From: Temnopleurus reevesii
Taxonomy: Eukaryota > Echinodermata > Echinoidea > Temnopleuroida > Temnopleuridae
Length of the DNA: 19,256 nt
Assembly: GCA_036244855.1 (NCBI GenBank)
Contig: BQKZ01007411.1
Coordinates: 1 to 19,256 of the forward strand
Reading direction: 5' to 3'
Both the position numbers and the translations under genes were made by a program. Positions 1 through 8,131 of this stretch are shown piece by piece. The notes beneath the pieces were generated by a model. It searched no databases. It saw nothing but the letters and a program-made list of their open reading frames with translations, and had not been told where the DNA came from. Each line of letters begins with the position of its first letter. The first letter of the stretch is position 1.

Positions 1-48
1 TCCTACAAAGGATCCCATATGCCCACATTGTATTTGAGTGCATGGGTA

Positions 49-182
49 AAGCCCCAGTCACATATGACCCCGGAAGCAACACGATTCACACCGACTGTTT
101 GTTAATTCACAGTTATCTGCCTTAGAACAACGAGTCGGAGTGAATCGTGTTGCCTCCGCGGGGTCCTATGTGACCGGGGCTT
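49..182. mobile_element. Fold-back MITE-like element, ~134 bp
   Basis: The left ~48 bp, starting AAGCCCCAGTCACAT, is the reverse complement of the right end, which read inward starts AAGCCCCGGTCACAT, with a few mismatches and a small indel. The arms share further blocks such as GCAACACGATTCAC. About 35 bp separates them. It contains no coding capacity, so it is a non-autonomous inverted-repeat element. I see no clear target-site duplication, and the superfamily is unassigned. Confidence 0.7.
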
Positions 183-706
183 AACCTGAAAAAGGAATAT
201 AAAAACAATCTGTCATCTGCTCCTGTCAACCAAAATACTATGACATGTGCTTCTTAAGACTTTAGCTACTGTTAATGTTTTAATGGTTGTCGTTCAATTT
301 GTCCCAAGCATTTGTATCTTCCGCTCACAGTGGATACGACAGCAAGATTCAAACAAGGCTAATGATAAATCCAATGACACATATCGAGTGGTAAACACAC
401 AAAATGCGAGGTTGCCAGTCCCATATATTGTATTTGCCCTCTCGTAGTCGCTGAATAGTCACTTAAGATGTCACATAATATATCTGACTGATGACAAATC
501 TTGATATGACAATATGAGTGCCCGAGCATTGACCAATTATTATTGCCTTTATTGTTTGAAAATCATATTAGATTGCCGATAAGTTTATTTCTTTTAGTGA
601 TAAGTCGAGCAACCCATAGGCCCTTACACAAATGTAGACCGGTGAATGCAATTTACCGTTAACAAGCAGTGGAACTATAACTGGATTGGTGACAACGCAG
701 AGATAG
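183..706. other. Intergenic stretch upstream of the first GPCR
   Basis: No convincing gene is seen. Short open frames here (for example 247-447) have no recognisable domain and no coding bias I can detect. The receptor's 5' UTR or an upstream exon could lie here, but I cannot place a TATA box or transcription start with any confidence. Confidence 0.4.
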
Positions 707-778
707 AGAAACATTCCGTTATTTCCAAAAAATAAAATAAAATATTTTAATGAAGAAGGCTTGATTAAGACAGGAAGC

Positions 779-1729
779 ATAAATTCTACCATCACAGAAG
801 ATTTCGATCAAAGCACACTCTTCTTCATACTAATGCTGAGCGTTTTAACTCTGTTGTCACCCGTCATCATCACAGGCAACATCTTTGTTATTCTGGCCGT
901 GTACAAAAACTACAACCTTCGAACACCTACAAACTATATTCTGACCAGCTTAGCATTCACCGATATGATGACCAGTATTGGTCTTCTTCTCGATACCTAC
1001 CCTTCGAGTTTTTCGCACAAGTCCTGGTATCCCAACAATGCTGGCTTGCTCAATATGCCATGGTTTGCTTTAGGAACAAGTGCAGTATTTCATATTGTTG
1101 CTCTGACTTTCGACCGATATATAACTGTCACCAAACCTCTTCATTACCCATCGCTAGTTACGCCGAGACGCACGTGTTTTGCTATAGCACTGATTTGGAT
1201 AACAAGCGTTGCAATGTGTGGATTATTTGTTTTCTTTGAATTGACGATGGGTGTACTTGATGCTCTGGACTATGTTCTGGAAGGACGACCAAGAAACAAA
1301 GATTTCGTTGCCCTGAATTGGTCTGCATTTTCAATATTGCTCCTCACCTTATGCGCAGTACTTGTTGCTAATGTGTTGATACTGCGCATTGCGGTCAAAC
1401 AGGCAAGAATCATAGCACTCGAATCAAACCGCGGTGAAAACAGCCGCGTCGCATCACCTGACCAAACAGAGCGCAGGCTTAGAGCGGTCAAGACAACCGG
1501 CATCATAGTCTGCGTTGTTGTGTTTTGCTGGTTGCCATATCTCGTTTTCTTTCCCCTTAACGTCATCTACGCGGGTGAAGCGGCTATGACGAGCGTTAAT
1601 CTTTGTACGACGACAGCATTCGCTATCTCTGCTGCTGTTAACCCATTCATTTACCATCACCGAGATAGTGAGTTCCGGAAAACTTTCTTCGATATTTTTC
1701 AAACTTTTACGAGAAAGATTAAATGTTAA
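779..1729 (+). CDS. Class A (rhodopsin-like) GPCR, intronless, start codon apparently lost
   Basis: Seven-transmembrane receptor acting at the plasma membrane, predicted to signal through G proteins; the ligand is unknown. Numbered from codon 779: TM1 Gly-Asn at 33-34, TM2 LAFTD with Asp62, DRY at 112-114, TM4 Trp140, CWLP at 250-253, NPFIY at 288-292, then helix 8 starting HHRDSEFRKTF. Sequons are NST at 2 and NWS at 181. The Cys at 3.25, a Cys in ECL2 and the TM5 proline are all absent, as in much of the MECA group (melanocortin, EDG, cannabinoid); the DRYITVTKPLHY region also recalls adenosine receptors. The frame is open from 707 but has no ATG before 833, inside TM1. Codon 779 is ATA exactly where the paralogue at 8132 has its ATG. 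It is either a start-loss allele or pseudogene, or an unseen 5' exon supplies the start. No internal stop or frameshift is present. Confidence 0.85.
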   Translation: MNSTITEDFDQSTLFFILMLSVLTLLSPVIITGNIFVILAVYKNYNLRTPTNYILTSLAFTDMMTSIGLLLDTYPSSFSHKSWYPNNAGLLNMPWFALGTSAVFHIVALTFDRYITVTKPLHYPSLVTPRRTCFAIALIWITSVAMCGLFVFFELTMGVLDALDYVLEGRPRNKDFVALNWSAFSILLLTLCAVLVANVLILRIAVKQARIIALESNRGENSRVASPDQTERRLRAVKTTGIIVCVVVFCWLPYLVFFPLNVIYAGEAAMTSVNLCTTTAFAISAAVNPFIYHHRDSEFRKTFFDIFQTFTRKIKC

Positions 1730-1797
1730 AAGTAAAAGTATGGATCAAAATCTGAGTGAGCATTTGACACAAACTGTCTTATTTATCGTTGCACGTC

Positions 1798-1872
1798 ATG
1801 TAGGAACCCAAAAAGAACTGTAATTGTACCCTGAACGCTTGACACCCTGAATGTACAATTGCGGTCCTACAT
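1798..1872. repeat. Short inverted repeat (hairpin) 3' of the GPCR
   Basis: ATGTAGGA at the left pairs with TCCTACAT at the right. Inside, TGTAATTGTAC pairs with GTACAATTGCG. The arms would fold into an interrupted stem of about 30 bp. It lies about 70 bp after the receptor stop codon, so it may fall in the 3' UTR. It could also be a small fold-back element. Confidence 0.5.
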
Positions 1873-1998
1873 TTTAGAGCATGATTTTGGGATTTGGTCT
1901 GTCTCCTATAATATTCAGAGGAACCCCAATTCGCAACTTAAATGTGATTTAAATTCATCTGTAACTGACATTCCTTCATGTACATTGTAACCCACCAA

Positions 1999-2020
1999 AA
2001 CTGCTGACACCTCAGCAGTT
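1999..2020. repeat. Perfect 9-bp stem hairpin
   Basis: AACTGCTGA and TCAGCAGTT are exact reverse complements separated by the 4-nt loop CACC. It lies about 270 bp after the receptor stop codon. No function is assigned. Confidence 0.5.
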
Positions 2021-2495
2021 CTCCAGCAAACGGAGGAATTCAACAGAGAAGAAGAGAAGAAGAAGACATCCTTTTCTCTAACTCTATATTAACATAATCA
2101 TAATCATTTGTTCAAAGAAAAAAAATATACAGTTAGTCAACTATAAGATATCATTTTTTACTATTCTGGCCGTATTTATAATCTCTGAAAATAACAAAAT
2201 AACATTAGCTTTATGTATGACTTTCACTGTTTTTAGAGGGGGCGGCTTAGTTCTAGGAAGATCACATAACCATTATGATAATAGATCTGAATGAAGTGCT
2301 CCAACCGTACTTTTATCACTTCAGTTATCAATATTTTGGACGTATTTTCTGTTTTGTATATATTCATGTAAAATTGATATCTCTTTATTTTGAGCTGTTA
2401 TTACTAAAGAGAGAATTAAACCTACTCTAGCCAAACCAATATTGGACCTCAATTTTTCTTCATGTAGTTGACCGACTGAATAGGGGGCAGGGAAT

Positions 2496-2650
2496 ATGTG
2501 CGTGTGTGTGTATAAGTATGTGGTGTATTCATGTGAGTTGTCTGCTTGTGAGTGTGTGTGTGAGTATGTGTGTCCGTACGTGTTTGCGTCTGGACGAGAG
2601 AGAGAGAGTGTGTGAAAGAGAGAGGGGGAGAGGGAAATAGAAAGAGAGGA
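2496..2650. repeat. GT-rich then GA-rich simple-sequence tract
   Basis: Imperfect (GT)n sequence runs from about 2496 to 2590, followed by (GA)n and GAGGG runs from about 2596 to 2647. The tract creates long spurious open frames on the minus strand rich in His/Thr or Ser/Leu. These are not genes. Confidence 0.85.
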
Positions 2651-2702
2651 TGATAACAAGGAAATACGTTAATATTTTTCTCAAAACTAGCTAATAAGAA
2701 GG

Positions 2703-2859
2703 AACACAATATCAACTATTTCTGAAAAGGTAAGTGGGCCATAGACAATAGAACTGTACGCCGTGTATTAAACTGTGCGGACACAACAATATCATCACAA
2801 ATAAAGGACCATTGAATTTGCGTTCGACTTAATTTTTCGAAAATAGTTTATATCGTGTT
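2703..2859. mobile_element. AACAC-family MITE, copy 1
   Basis: The termini are inverted repeats: the left end begins AACACAATATCAACTATTT and the right end, read inward, begins AACACGATATAAACTATTT. Both flanks carry AAGG directly against the element, a clear 4-bp target-site duplication. It has no coding capacity. Chapaev and Sola elements make 4-bp duplications, but the family is not assigned. Confidence 0.75.
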
Positions 2860-2926
2860 AAGGAGACATACATTCTAAATTTTGAGATACGTGTGTGGTG
2901 ATGCGCATCATTGTGCACTTATGCTT

Positions 2927-2972
2927 CTGTGTGTATGTGTGTGTGTGTGTGTGTGTGGGTGTGTGTGTGTGT
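2927..2972. repeat. (GT)n microsatellite
   Basis: A nearly pure GT repeat with occasional TATG or GGGT interruptions, inside duplication copy 1. The matching place in copy 2 (about 3639-3663) is much shorter. Confidence 0.9.
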
Positions 2973-3025
2973 ATGTGATTGTCAAGGGGGAAACGAACTC
3001 AAATACAGTTTTGTGCATGGCTATG

Positions 3026-3044
3026 CCCCCCCCCCCCCCCCCCC
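3026..3044. repeat. Poly-C tract (19 C)
   Basis: Uninterrupted C run found in duplication copy 1 and absent from copy 2. Such tracts are also prone to sequencing-length error. Confidence 0.9.
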
Positions 3045-3137
3045 TATTTTTAGAAAGAGAAAGACGGTGGGCATCATCTGACAGTTTGTTTAGAGCTATC
3101 TACAGTAGATGTGAAAATATTACCATACTCATAAAGT

Positions 3138-3170
<33 letters not shown>

Positions 3171-3184
3171 AGTAGTAGTAGTAG
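3138..3184. repeat. (GT)n followed by (AGT)n microsatellite
   Basis: GT dinucleotides to about 3166, then a few TAGTAG trinucleotides. The orthologous position in copy 2 (about 3775-3796) has a shorter GT run and no AGT run. Confidence 0.9.
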
Positions 3185-3374
3185 TGGTGTGCGTGCGTGT
3201 TTGTGTGCAAGTGTTTGCGGGGAGTATACAGACCTGGGAGGTGTTTCACCAATATTTAAGGTACGCACGACTTCAAGAAAGACTGCATCACGTTAACGGA
3301 TGTAATACGCGTAGAAATATTGATCATTCAGCGCAAGAAATGATACCAGTCGTGCTTCAGATCGTTCTTANAGT

Positions 3375-3990
3375 ATTTTTTCACAAAACTAGCTAATAAG
3401 AAGGAACACAATATAAACTATTTCTGAAAAGTTAAGTGGGCCATAGACAATAGAACCGTACGCCATGTATCAAACTGCGCGGACACAGCAATCACAAGTC
3501 GGTTCCGATCAGAATATCATTACAAAGGAGAATTTGTGTTCGACTTAATTTTTTCGAAAATATTGTGTTAAGGAAACATATATTCTAAAGTTTGAGATAC
3601 GTGTGTGGTGATACACATTCTTGTGAACTTATGCTTCCGTGTGTGTGTGTATGTTTGTGTGTGATCGTTAAGGGGGAAATGACACTGTCTCAAGAGAAAG
3701 AATGCGGGCATCATATGACATTTTGTATAGAGCTATCTACAGTAGATGTGAAAATATTACCATACTCATAAATTTGTGTGTGTGTGTATGTGTGTAGTAA
3801 TGGTGTGCGTGCGTGTTAGTGTGCAAGTGTTTGCGGGGAGTATACAGACATGGGAGGTGTTTCACCAATATTTAAGGTACGCACGACTTTAAGAAAGACT
3901 GCATCACGTTAACGGATGTAATACGCGTAGAAATATTGATCATTCAGCGCAAGAAATGATACCAGTCGTGCTTCAGATCGTTCTTAAAGT
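3375..3990. repeat. Tandem segmental duplication, copy 2 (~0.62 kb)
   Basis: Second copy of the 2674-3374 unit, in the same orientation and directly adjacent. It is shorter because the GT tracts are contracted and the poly-C run is missing. It keeps a segment (TCACAAGTCGGTTCCGATC) inside the MITE that copy 1 lacks. Other MITE copies have related sequence at this spot, so copy 1 has lost it. Confidence 0.85.
3405..3569. mobile_element. AACAC-family MITE, copy 2
   Basis: The left end is AACACAATATAAACTATTT. The right terminal repeat has a small deletion and reads GAAAATATTGTGTT. It is flanked by AAGG on both sides. It shares its insertion site with copy 1, so it arose through the segmental duplication and is not an independent insertion. 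Confidence 0.75.
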
Positions 3991-4150
3991 CTCTCGCAAC
4001 TTCGTGAAACACCGCCCAACCCTGAGAAGGGCTTAGGTACGCAATTTTAGAAGGACCTTGGAAGGTTCTGACGTTGATAGGATTAGTAATTTGCTGACAT
4101 GGTCAGAAAAGAGCCTGTTTACACCGCACTCCATCCTCAACCCCGAAATG

Positions 4151-4362
4151 TGTGGGTCGGTGGTAGAGCGTTGTGGGTTCGATCCCCGGCAGAGTCATAC
4201 CAAAGGCTTATAAAAATGGGACCATCTGCCTTCTTGCCAGGCTCTCGGCATGGAGAAGGGTAATAATAACTTTGTTATGCAGAGTCTGCTGGAAGAACAG
4301 CTTACAGAAGAAAGTGGCTACCCTGGGTATAAAAAAAGGATATTATTATATCATTATTCAGT
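4151..4362 (+). mobile_element. tRNA-derived SINE
   Basis: The head is tRNA-like: an A-box-like stretch GGTGGTAGAGCG at about 4159-4170 and a good pol III B box GGTTCGATCC at 4176-4185. The two lie too close together, so the anticodon region has been deleted. The body that follows (CATACCAAAGGCTTATAAAA and onward) and the end (GTGGCTACCCTGGGTATAAA with an A/T-rich tail) have the look of SINE families seen in marine invertebrates. It is probably a dead copy. The right border is set by the start of the next element. Confidence 0.6.
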
Positions 4363-4365
4363 CCT

Positions 4366-4619
4366 ATGGGTGACTTCAAGTACGGTGTTCGGTGTTGGTG
4401 TTGGTGTTGAGAGAGCAAAACGGGTCCGTAAACTGAGCTCTAACACCGTTGTCAGTTTACAGAAGTGATACAGAAACGACCGGAAATTATACGTCAGAAT
4501 CTTGCGAGGTCTACCCCAAACACCGACAGACTTCCATTTTGGTGTGACAGTTGAGGCTGGTGTTGGTTTTGCTACAACACCAACACCAGCGTTCAACACC
4601 GTACACGAAGTCACCCATT
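4366..4619. mobile_element. Inverted-repeat element, ~254 bp
   Basis: The left end reads ATGGGTGACTTCAAGTACGG and the right end, read inward, reads ATGGGTGACTTCGTGTACGG. Both run on into GGTGTTGGTGTTG-type repeats. The frame rich in Val-Gly across this region is an artefact of those repeats. I could not find a convincing target-site duplication. It begins directly at the A/T-rich tail of the preceding SINE. Confidence 0.7.
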
Positions 4620-5101
4620 GTCTCTCAGCAATGTTGCAACGGAACAGAGTGAGTTACGGAATAGTCTCATGTCACATACCATTGGCTGTTGGTGTAACGT
4701 ATCGTGCAGTGCCTACAGTGAGTGTATGATACAGAGTCTGCAATTAGAGTCTGTAATATACTAACATTATGCTTGCAAGTAGCTTTGACTGCAGACTATG
4801 GCTATGCATTATGTAAAAATTCACAACCCGAATAAATGAGAGCCTATGCCCGCAGATTAGTTAAGGATCAGAGTAGGTTCGATGACTGCTTCTGTTTACA
4901 ACAGTACTTTGTAGTAGAAAACTTCATGGGACTACATCTGGATGTGGTCTGAGGATGGTTTCGTTAATCGACCCTGCAGGTACGATTAAGGTCATTTTGA
5001 TGCAGGTCGTTCTGTGTTTAGGCCTACACCAGAAATTAATTACCTTGAACCTCTTCAAGCCCGGACCTGGGAACGCAATGTTTTTCGGTGAATAGGGGTC
5101 T
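4620..5101. other. No gene seen
   Basis: Unique-looking intergenic sequence with no open frame, repeat or RNA signature that I can support. Confidence 0.4.
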
Positions 5102-5274
5102 TATAGGGGGTGTTGTTCTAAAGCTGCAATTTATCGGCAAGTTGCAGTTGATCGGAACCTGCCAATTAAAATCATTGTTTCATGTGCATATTTTATATGC
5201 GCATCTTGTGCGCGAATAAAAATGCGCGTTACAATTTGCAAAGTTGCAGTTGATTTTGAACAACATCCCCTATA
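5102..5274. mobile_element. Inverted-repeat element with TATAGGGG termini
   Basis: The left end reads TATAGGGGGTGTTGTTC and the right end, read inward, reads TATAGGGGATGTTGTTC. AAGTTGCAGTTGAT occurs near each end in direct orientation (about 5139 and 5240). Total length is about 173 bp and there is no coding capacity, so this is a MITE-like element. Confidence 0.65.
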
Positions 5275-5458
5275 AAGGCCCGGGCACACCAAACACGGCA
5301 CGGCATCACGGCACGGTATTTACGCGATGTCTCTCATGTGATTGGCTAATTGTTAAAGATCGTTTGCGCGGAGGAACGCGCTGGCCAATAACAACCAAGC
5401 TAACTGCGTAGAAACCGTGCCGTTACGCCGTACCGTGTTTGGTGTACTGGGGCCTTTA
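5273..5458. mobile_element. Inverted-repeat element with TAAAGGCCC termini
   Basis: The left arm TAAAGGCCCGGGCACACCAA continues through CACGGCACGG. The right arm, read inward, reads TAAAGGCCCCAGTACACCAA and then CACGGTACGG. The arms are about 45 bp, followed by a ~95 bp centre. It abuts the preceding element, sharing the bases TA. Its tips resemble those of the element at 49-182 (TAAAG, then CCC, then CACA). Confidence 0.7.
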
Positions 5459-6034
5459 GACTTGTAGTTTGAAGTTGTTTGCGTGTTACGTTAATGAGTA
5501 TTTAACTCATTAGAATACTTATCCAGGTATAGAGACCTGAATGACAGTGACACGTTATTTTCTTTTGAAGCAAAGCTCAACATCGCTCGCTCTCGGGCGA
5601 TATATTATATTTTTTGTTATTGCACTGGCACATGATTGTCATTAACGTATTCACAATAATTATAGCCTGTCAACATATTCCCTGCTTAAGTCAAATTCGT
5701 TTCCTGTACTATCAAAACAACATTAGTTAATAAATGAATCCTCGGCCGCACGCAGTCAAATGTTTGCCCTCCGTCAGATCATAATCAGGAACTATCTTTT
5801 CCACCTATATCACACAATCGAAAATATATCTTTTAATGAATAACACTGTCACATAATATCTTTCTTCATACAGCATACTCATAATAGGAAGAACATACAA
5901 ATGTTTAATGAGGAACAAGAGCTAAAAATAGGTGACCGATGGCTCATGGATCCAAAATCAAATCAAAGCAATGTCACTCCATTATGCTCACACATTACAG
6001 GTTATTTGTTTGTGATTTATTACGAGAACGTGCT
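5459..6034. other. No gene seen
   Basis: AT-rich intergenic sequence without a supportable ORF, RNA or repeat. Confidence 0.4.
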
Positions 6035-6480
6035 ATATGAGGCATTCCCATGCATAAAATGACCTCTTACATTTGACCCTTGACTTCAGTACTCTAAAAT
6101 TTGTATGAAAATACCTGACCAAAGTTTCGTTTTCATCCATTAGACGAATTTTGGTATTAGGCAAGAAAGGGCCATTTTCATGTACAAAATGACCGTTATG
6201 TGTGTGACCTTTGGCGTTTGACCTCATGACCTAATAACTTGATTGGGGACATCATACTTTCCATGTGCATAAAGGAACAATGTCTCAAGTTCAAACAGTA
6301 CGAGAATTGTGAGGTTTTTTTTTTTTTAGCGAGAAACAGTTATTTTCATGTAAAAAGACGATTGTGACCACTGACCTTTGACTTTTTTGACTCAAAACCT
6401 TGTCAGATCATTAATTGTCCCTCCATTATGCATACGTGACCAACGTTTCATTTTCAAACAAGAAACGAATTATACGTTTA
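6035..6480. repeat. Three degenerate ~150-bp repeats with TGACCT half-sites
   Basis: The same order of blocks recurs about three times: ATTTTCATGTAAAA or AAAATGACC, a TGACCTTTGACTT-like motif, a CAAAA/ATAACTT block, then TGACCAAAGTTTC or similar and a Lys/Asn-coding A-rich block. Motif copies lie at 6074-6086, 6205-6232 and 6372-6384. The motif's reverse complement is close to a nuclear-receptor DR1 site (AGGTCA, one base, AGGTCA). It reads as an old tandem or dispersed repeat. Any receptor binding is speculative. Confidence 0.55.
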
Positions 6481-7382
6481 TGCGAGGTGAGACTTAGTTC
6501 AGATTCTAAACGATTTTTGAAAGCGCTCCCGATCGATCTCTTTTCTTTCCATTGCTGCCAGACCGAGAGAGGGCGCGACCCCGAGAATTCACGGAGGACG
6601 AAAAAATCACCCAACATTCTGGCCTTCTGTACGAAGACATGATCACGCCATCTACTGATCGTACCCGTATACCACTGGGGCAGAGCAAATATGAAACCGT
6701 TCAGAATTTGAAATAGGTGAGACTGTGATGGTTGACCTTTGTATATTGCAAATGAAAACCATTATAATAATTTTTCCCTTCGTATCATACGTTTTCTTTT
6801 TAAATTTCTTACTTCAGGGTATCTTCATCTCTTTCTGATATTTGATCGTATATCAATTTTTTTTTCTGAAAGGCACGGGAAAGTCAGTCATTTTTTTTTG
6901 TATAACCAGTGTACAATAAAGTTGTCAAGTGGTAATAAGCTTCATTTAATACAGGCATCAAATTGCTTCTTAGCTTCGGTTTCGTTGATATCGAATAGTG
7001 ACAAGTGAGAAAAGACCACCCATCGATTAATCATGGTGAATTGACATTACTTAAACGACGACATTTGCACAGGGTCGTTTTGTATTGCAGAGGGAAATAT
7101 AATAAGCTGTCGCAGTTCAAAAAAGACATTATATACTCAATCTTTTCAAAAATTTGAAGAGTAAAGCGGAGTGAACAGCATGAACATGATGAAAGTCAAG
7201 TGAAAGGCGAAGTTTCAGCAATTAAAGGATGATTTCTTTATGGCATTTGATCATTATTGATGTATATGGAACTTTGAACCATACAAACTGTTTTATGAAT
7301 TATTCTTTGTACTGTATTATTAGCCATTGAATTTTCGATAGACACGTGAAGCGTAGGAGCAAATTAAACAGCAAGTTAGCAA
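6481..7382. other. No gene seen
   Basis: Open frames up to 89 codons occur (for example 6739-7008), but they are Phe/Leu/Ser-rich, have no domain and sit in T-rich sequence. I regard them as chance frames. Confidence 0.4.
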
Positions 7383-7478
7383 TTTCGGTAAAATTAAGTA
7401 GAACACAAATTCAATTTTCCTTAGTTTGTAATATTGTTGAAATCAGGACTCGCTATAGCAGTTGTGATGTTCTCAGTT
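7383..7478. mobile_element. Diverged, truncated AACAC-family MITE fragment
   Basis: GTAAAATTAAGT, ACAAATTCAA, TTTGTAAT and GTTGTGATGTTCTCAGTT line up in order with the interior of the copy at 10807-10983. Neither terminal repeat is recognisable. This is the oldest-looking member of the family in the window. Confidence 0.45.
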
Positions 7479-7784
7479 CATTACATCACATGATAAACTT
7501 TACTCTCCAAATTATTTGTATATATATTTATATTCTATTGTATTCTGGAAAATAAATAATCTGGGACAAAGGTAGCTCCCACGTGTCAAAAATATCGGGC
7601 CGTGTTGAAAATGTCAATATTCTTCTCATATCTAAAGAAGATAATCGAGAAGACAGTTTACGTCAGAGGATATAAATGGACATTGCTCTTCACAGATCAT
7701 GTGACTTTTTTTTCAAAAGGTGTCAAGACAAGGAAGTAAATTGGTTAGGAATATCACACTTACACTTTATAATGCAATGAGTGT

Positions 7785-7832
7785 CGGCTCATCATACTCA
7801 GGAGTAAGAAAATCATCTCCCTAGATGAGCCG
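7785..7832. repeat. Inverted repeat upstream of the second GPCR
   Basis: CGGCTCATC (7785-7793) and GATGAGCCG (7824-7832) are exact reverse complements around a 30-nt spacer, about 300 bp before the receptor start. A 9-bp match of this kind can arise by chance. Confidence 0.35.
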
Positions 7833-8131
7833 CTTTATTGAATGCTTTCTACAATTACATTCGAATTTTCAAAGACTAAATACTGGATTTGCAAAGGACA
7901 CGCATATTTCATTAATAAATGAAACAACAGTCCCGATTCAAGAGGACAATTTGAAACTGAATCACGATATTGTATAAGCCCAAAACATCAAAAACAATTA
8001 TACGAAACTAAAGTGAAAAATCCAGGATGCCGTGCAAGTCATAGGATTGTTTCATGAAGTGGCATTTATTTTTGTTGATAGAGGCTGACTTCGGATAAAT
8101 TTAAGGAAAAGTGACAACGCGCCTGGCAAGG

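Larger units (their letters stand above)
2674..3374. repeat. Tandem segmental duplication, copy 1 (~0.70 kb)
   Basis: Shares long near-identical stretches with 3375-3990, offset about 702 bp at the left: CAAAACTAGCTAATAAGAAG at the start, GCGGACACA and GAGATACGTGTGTGGTGAT inside, and CAGATCGTTCTTA at the end. Each copy holds a MITE of the AACAC family and GT microsatellites. Copy 1 is longer mainly because its GT tracts are expanded and it has a run of 19 C at 3026-3044. An ambiguous base N lies at 3371, at the junction of the two copies. Confidence 0.85.

Noticed and set aside
247..795. Small frames at 247-447 (+) and 568-795 (-)
   Set aside because: No ATG context, domain or composition supporting coding; the minus-strand one overlaps the receptor's 5' end.
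1270..1702. Antisense frames inside the first GPCR, and 8776-8982 inside the second
   Set aside because: Shadows of the receptor coding sequence.
2321..2715. Minus-strand frames of 88-112 codons rich in His-Thr and Ser-Leu
   Set aside because: Product of the GT/GA simple repeats on the other strand.
2882..3396. Open frames rich in Cys-Val or Val across 2.9-3.4 kb
   Set aside because: They are translations of (GT)n microsatellites and the poly-C run. There is no non-repetitive coding content.
4250..4729. Val-Gly repeat frames on both strands
   Set aside because: They come from the GGTGTT repeats in the arms of the inverted-repeat element.
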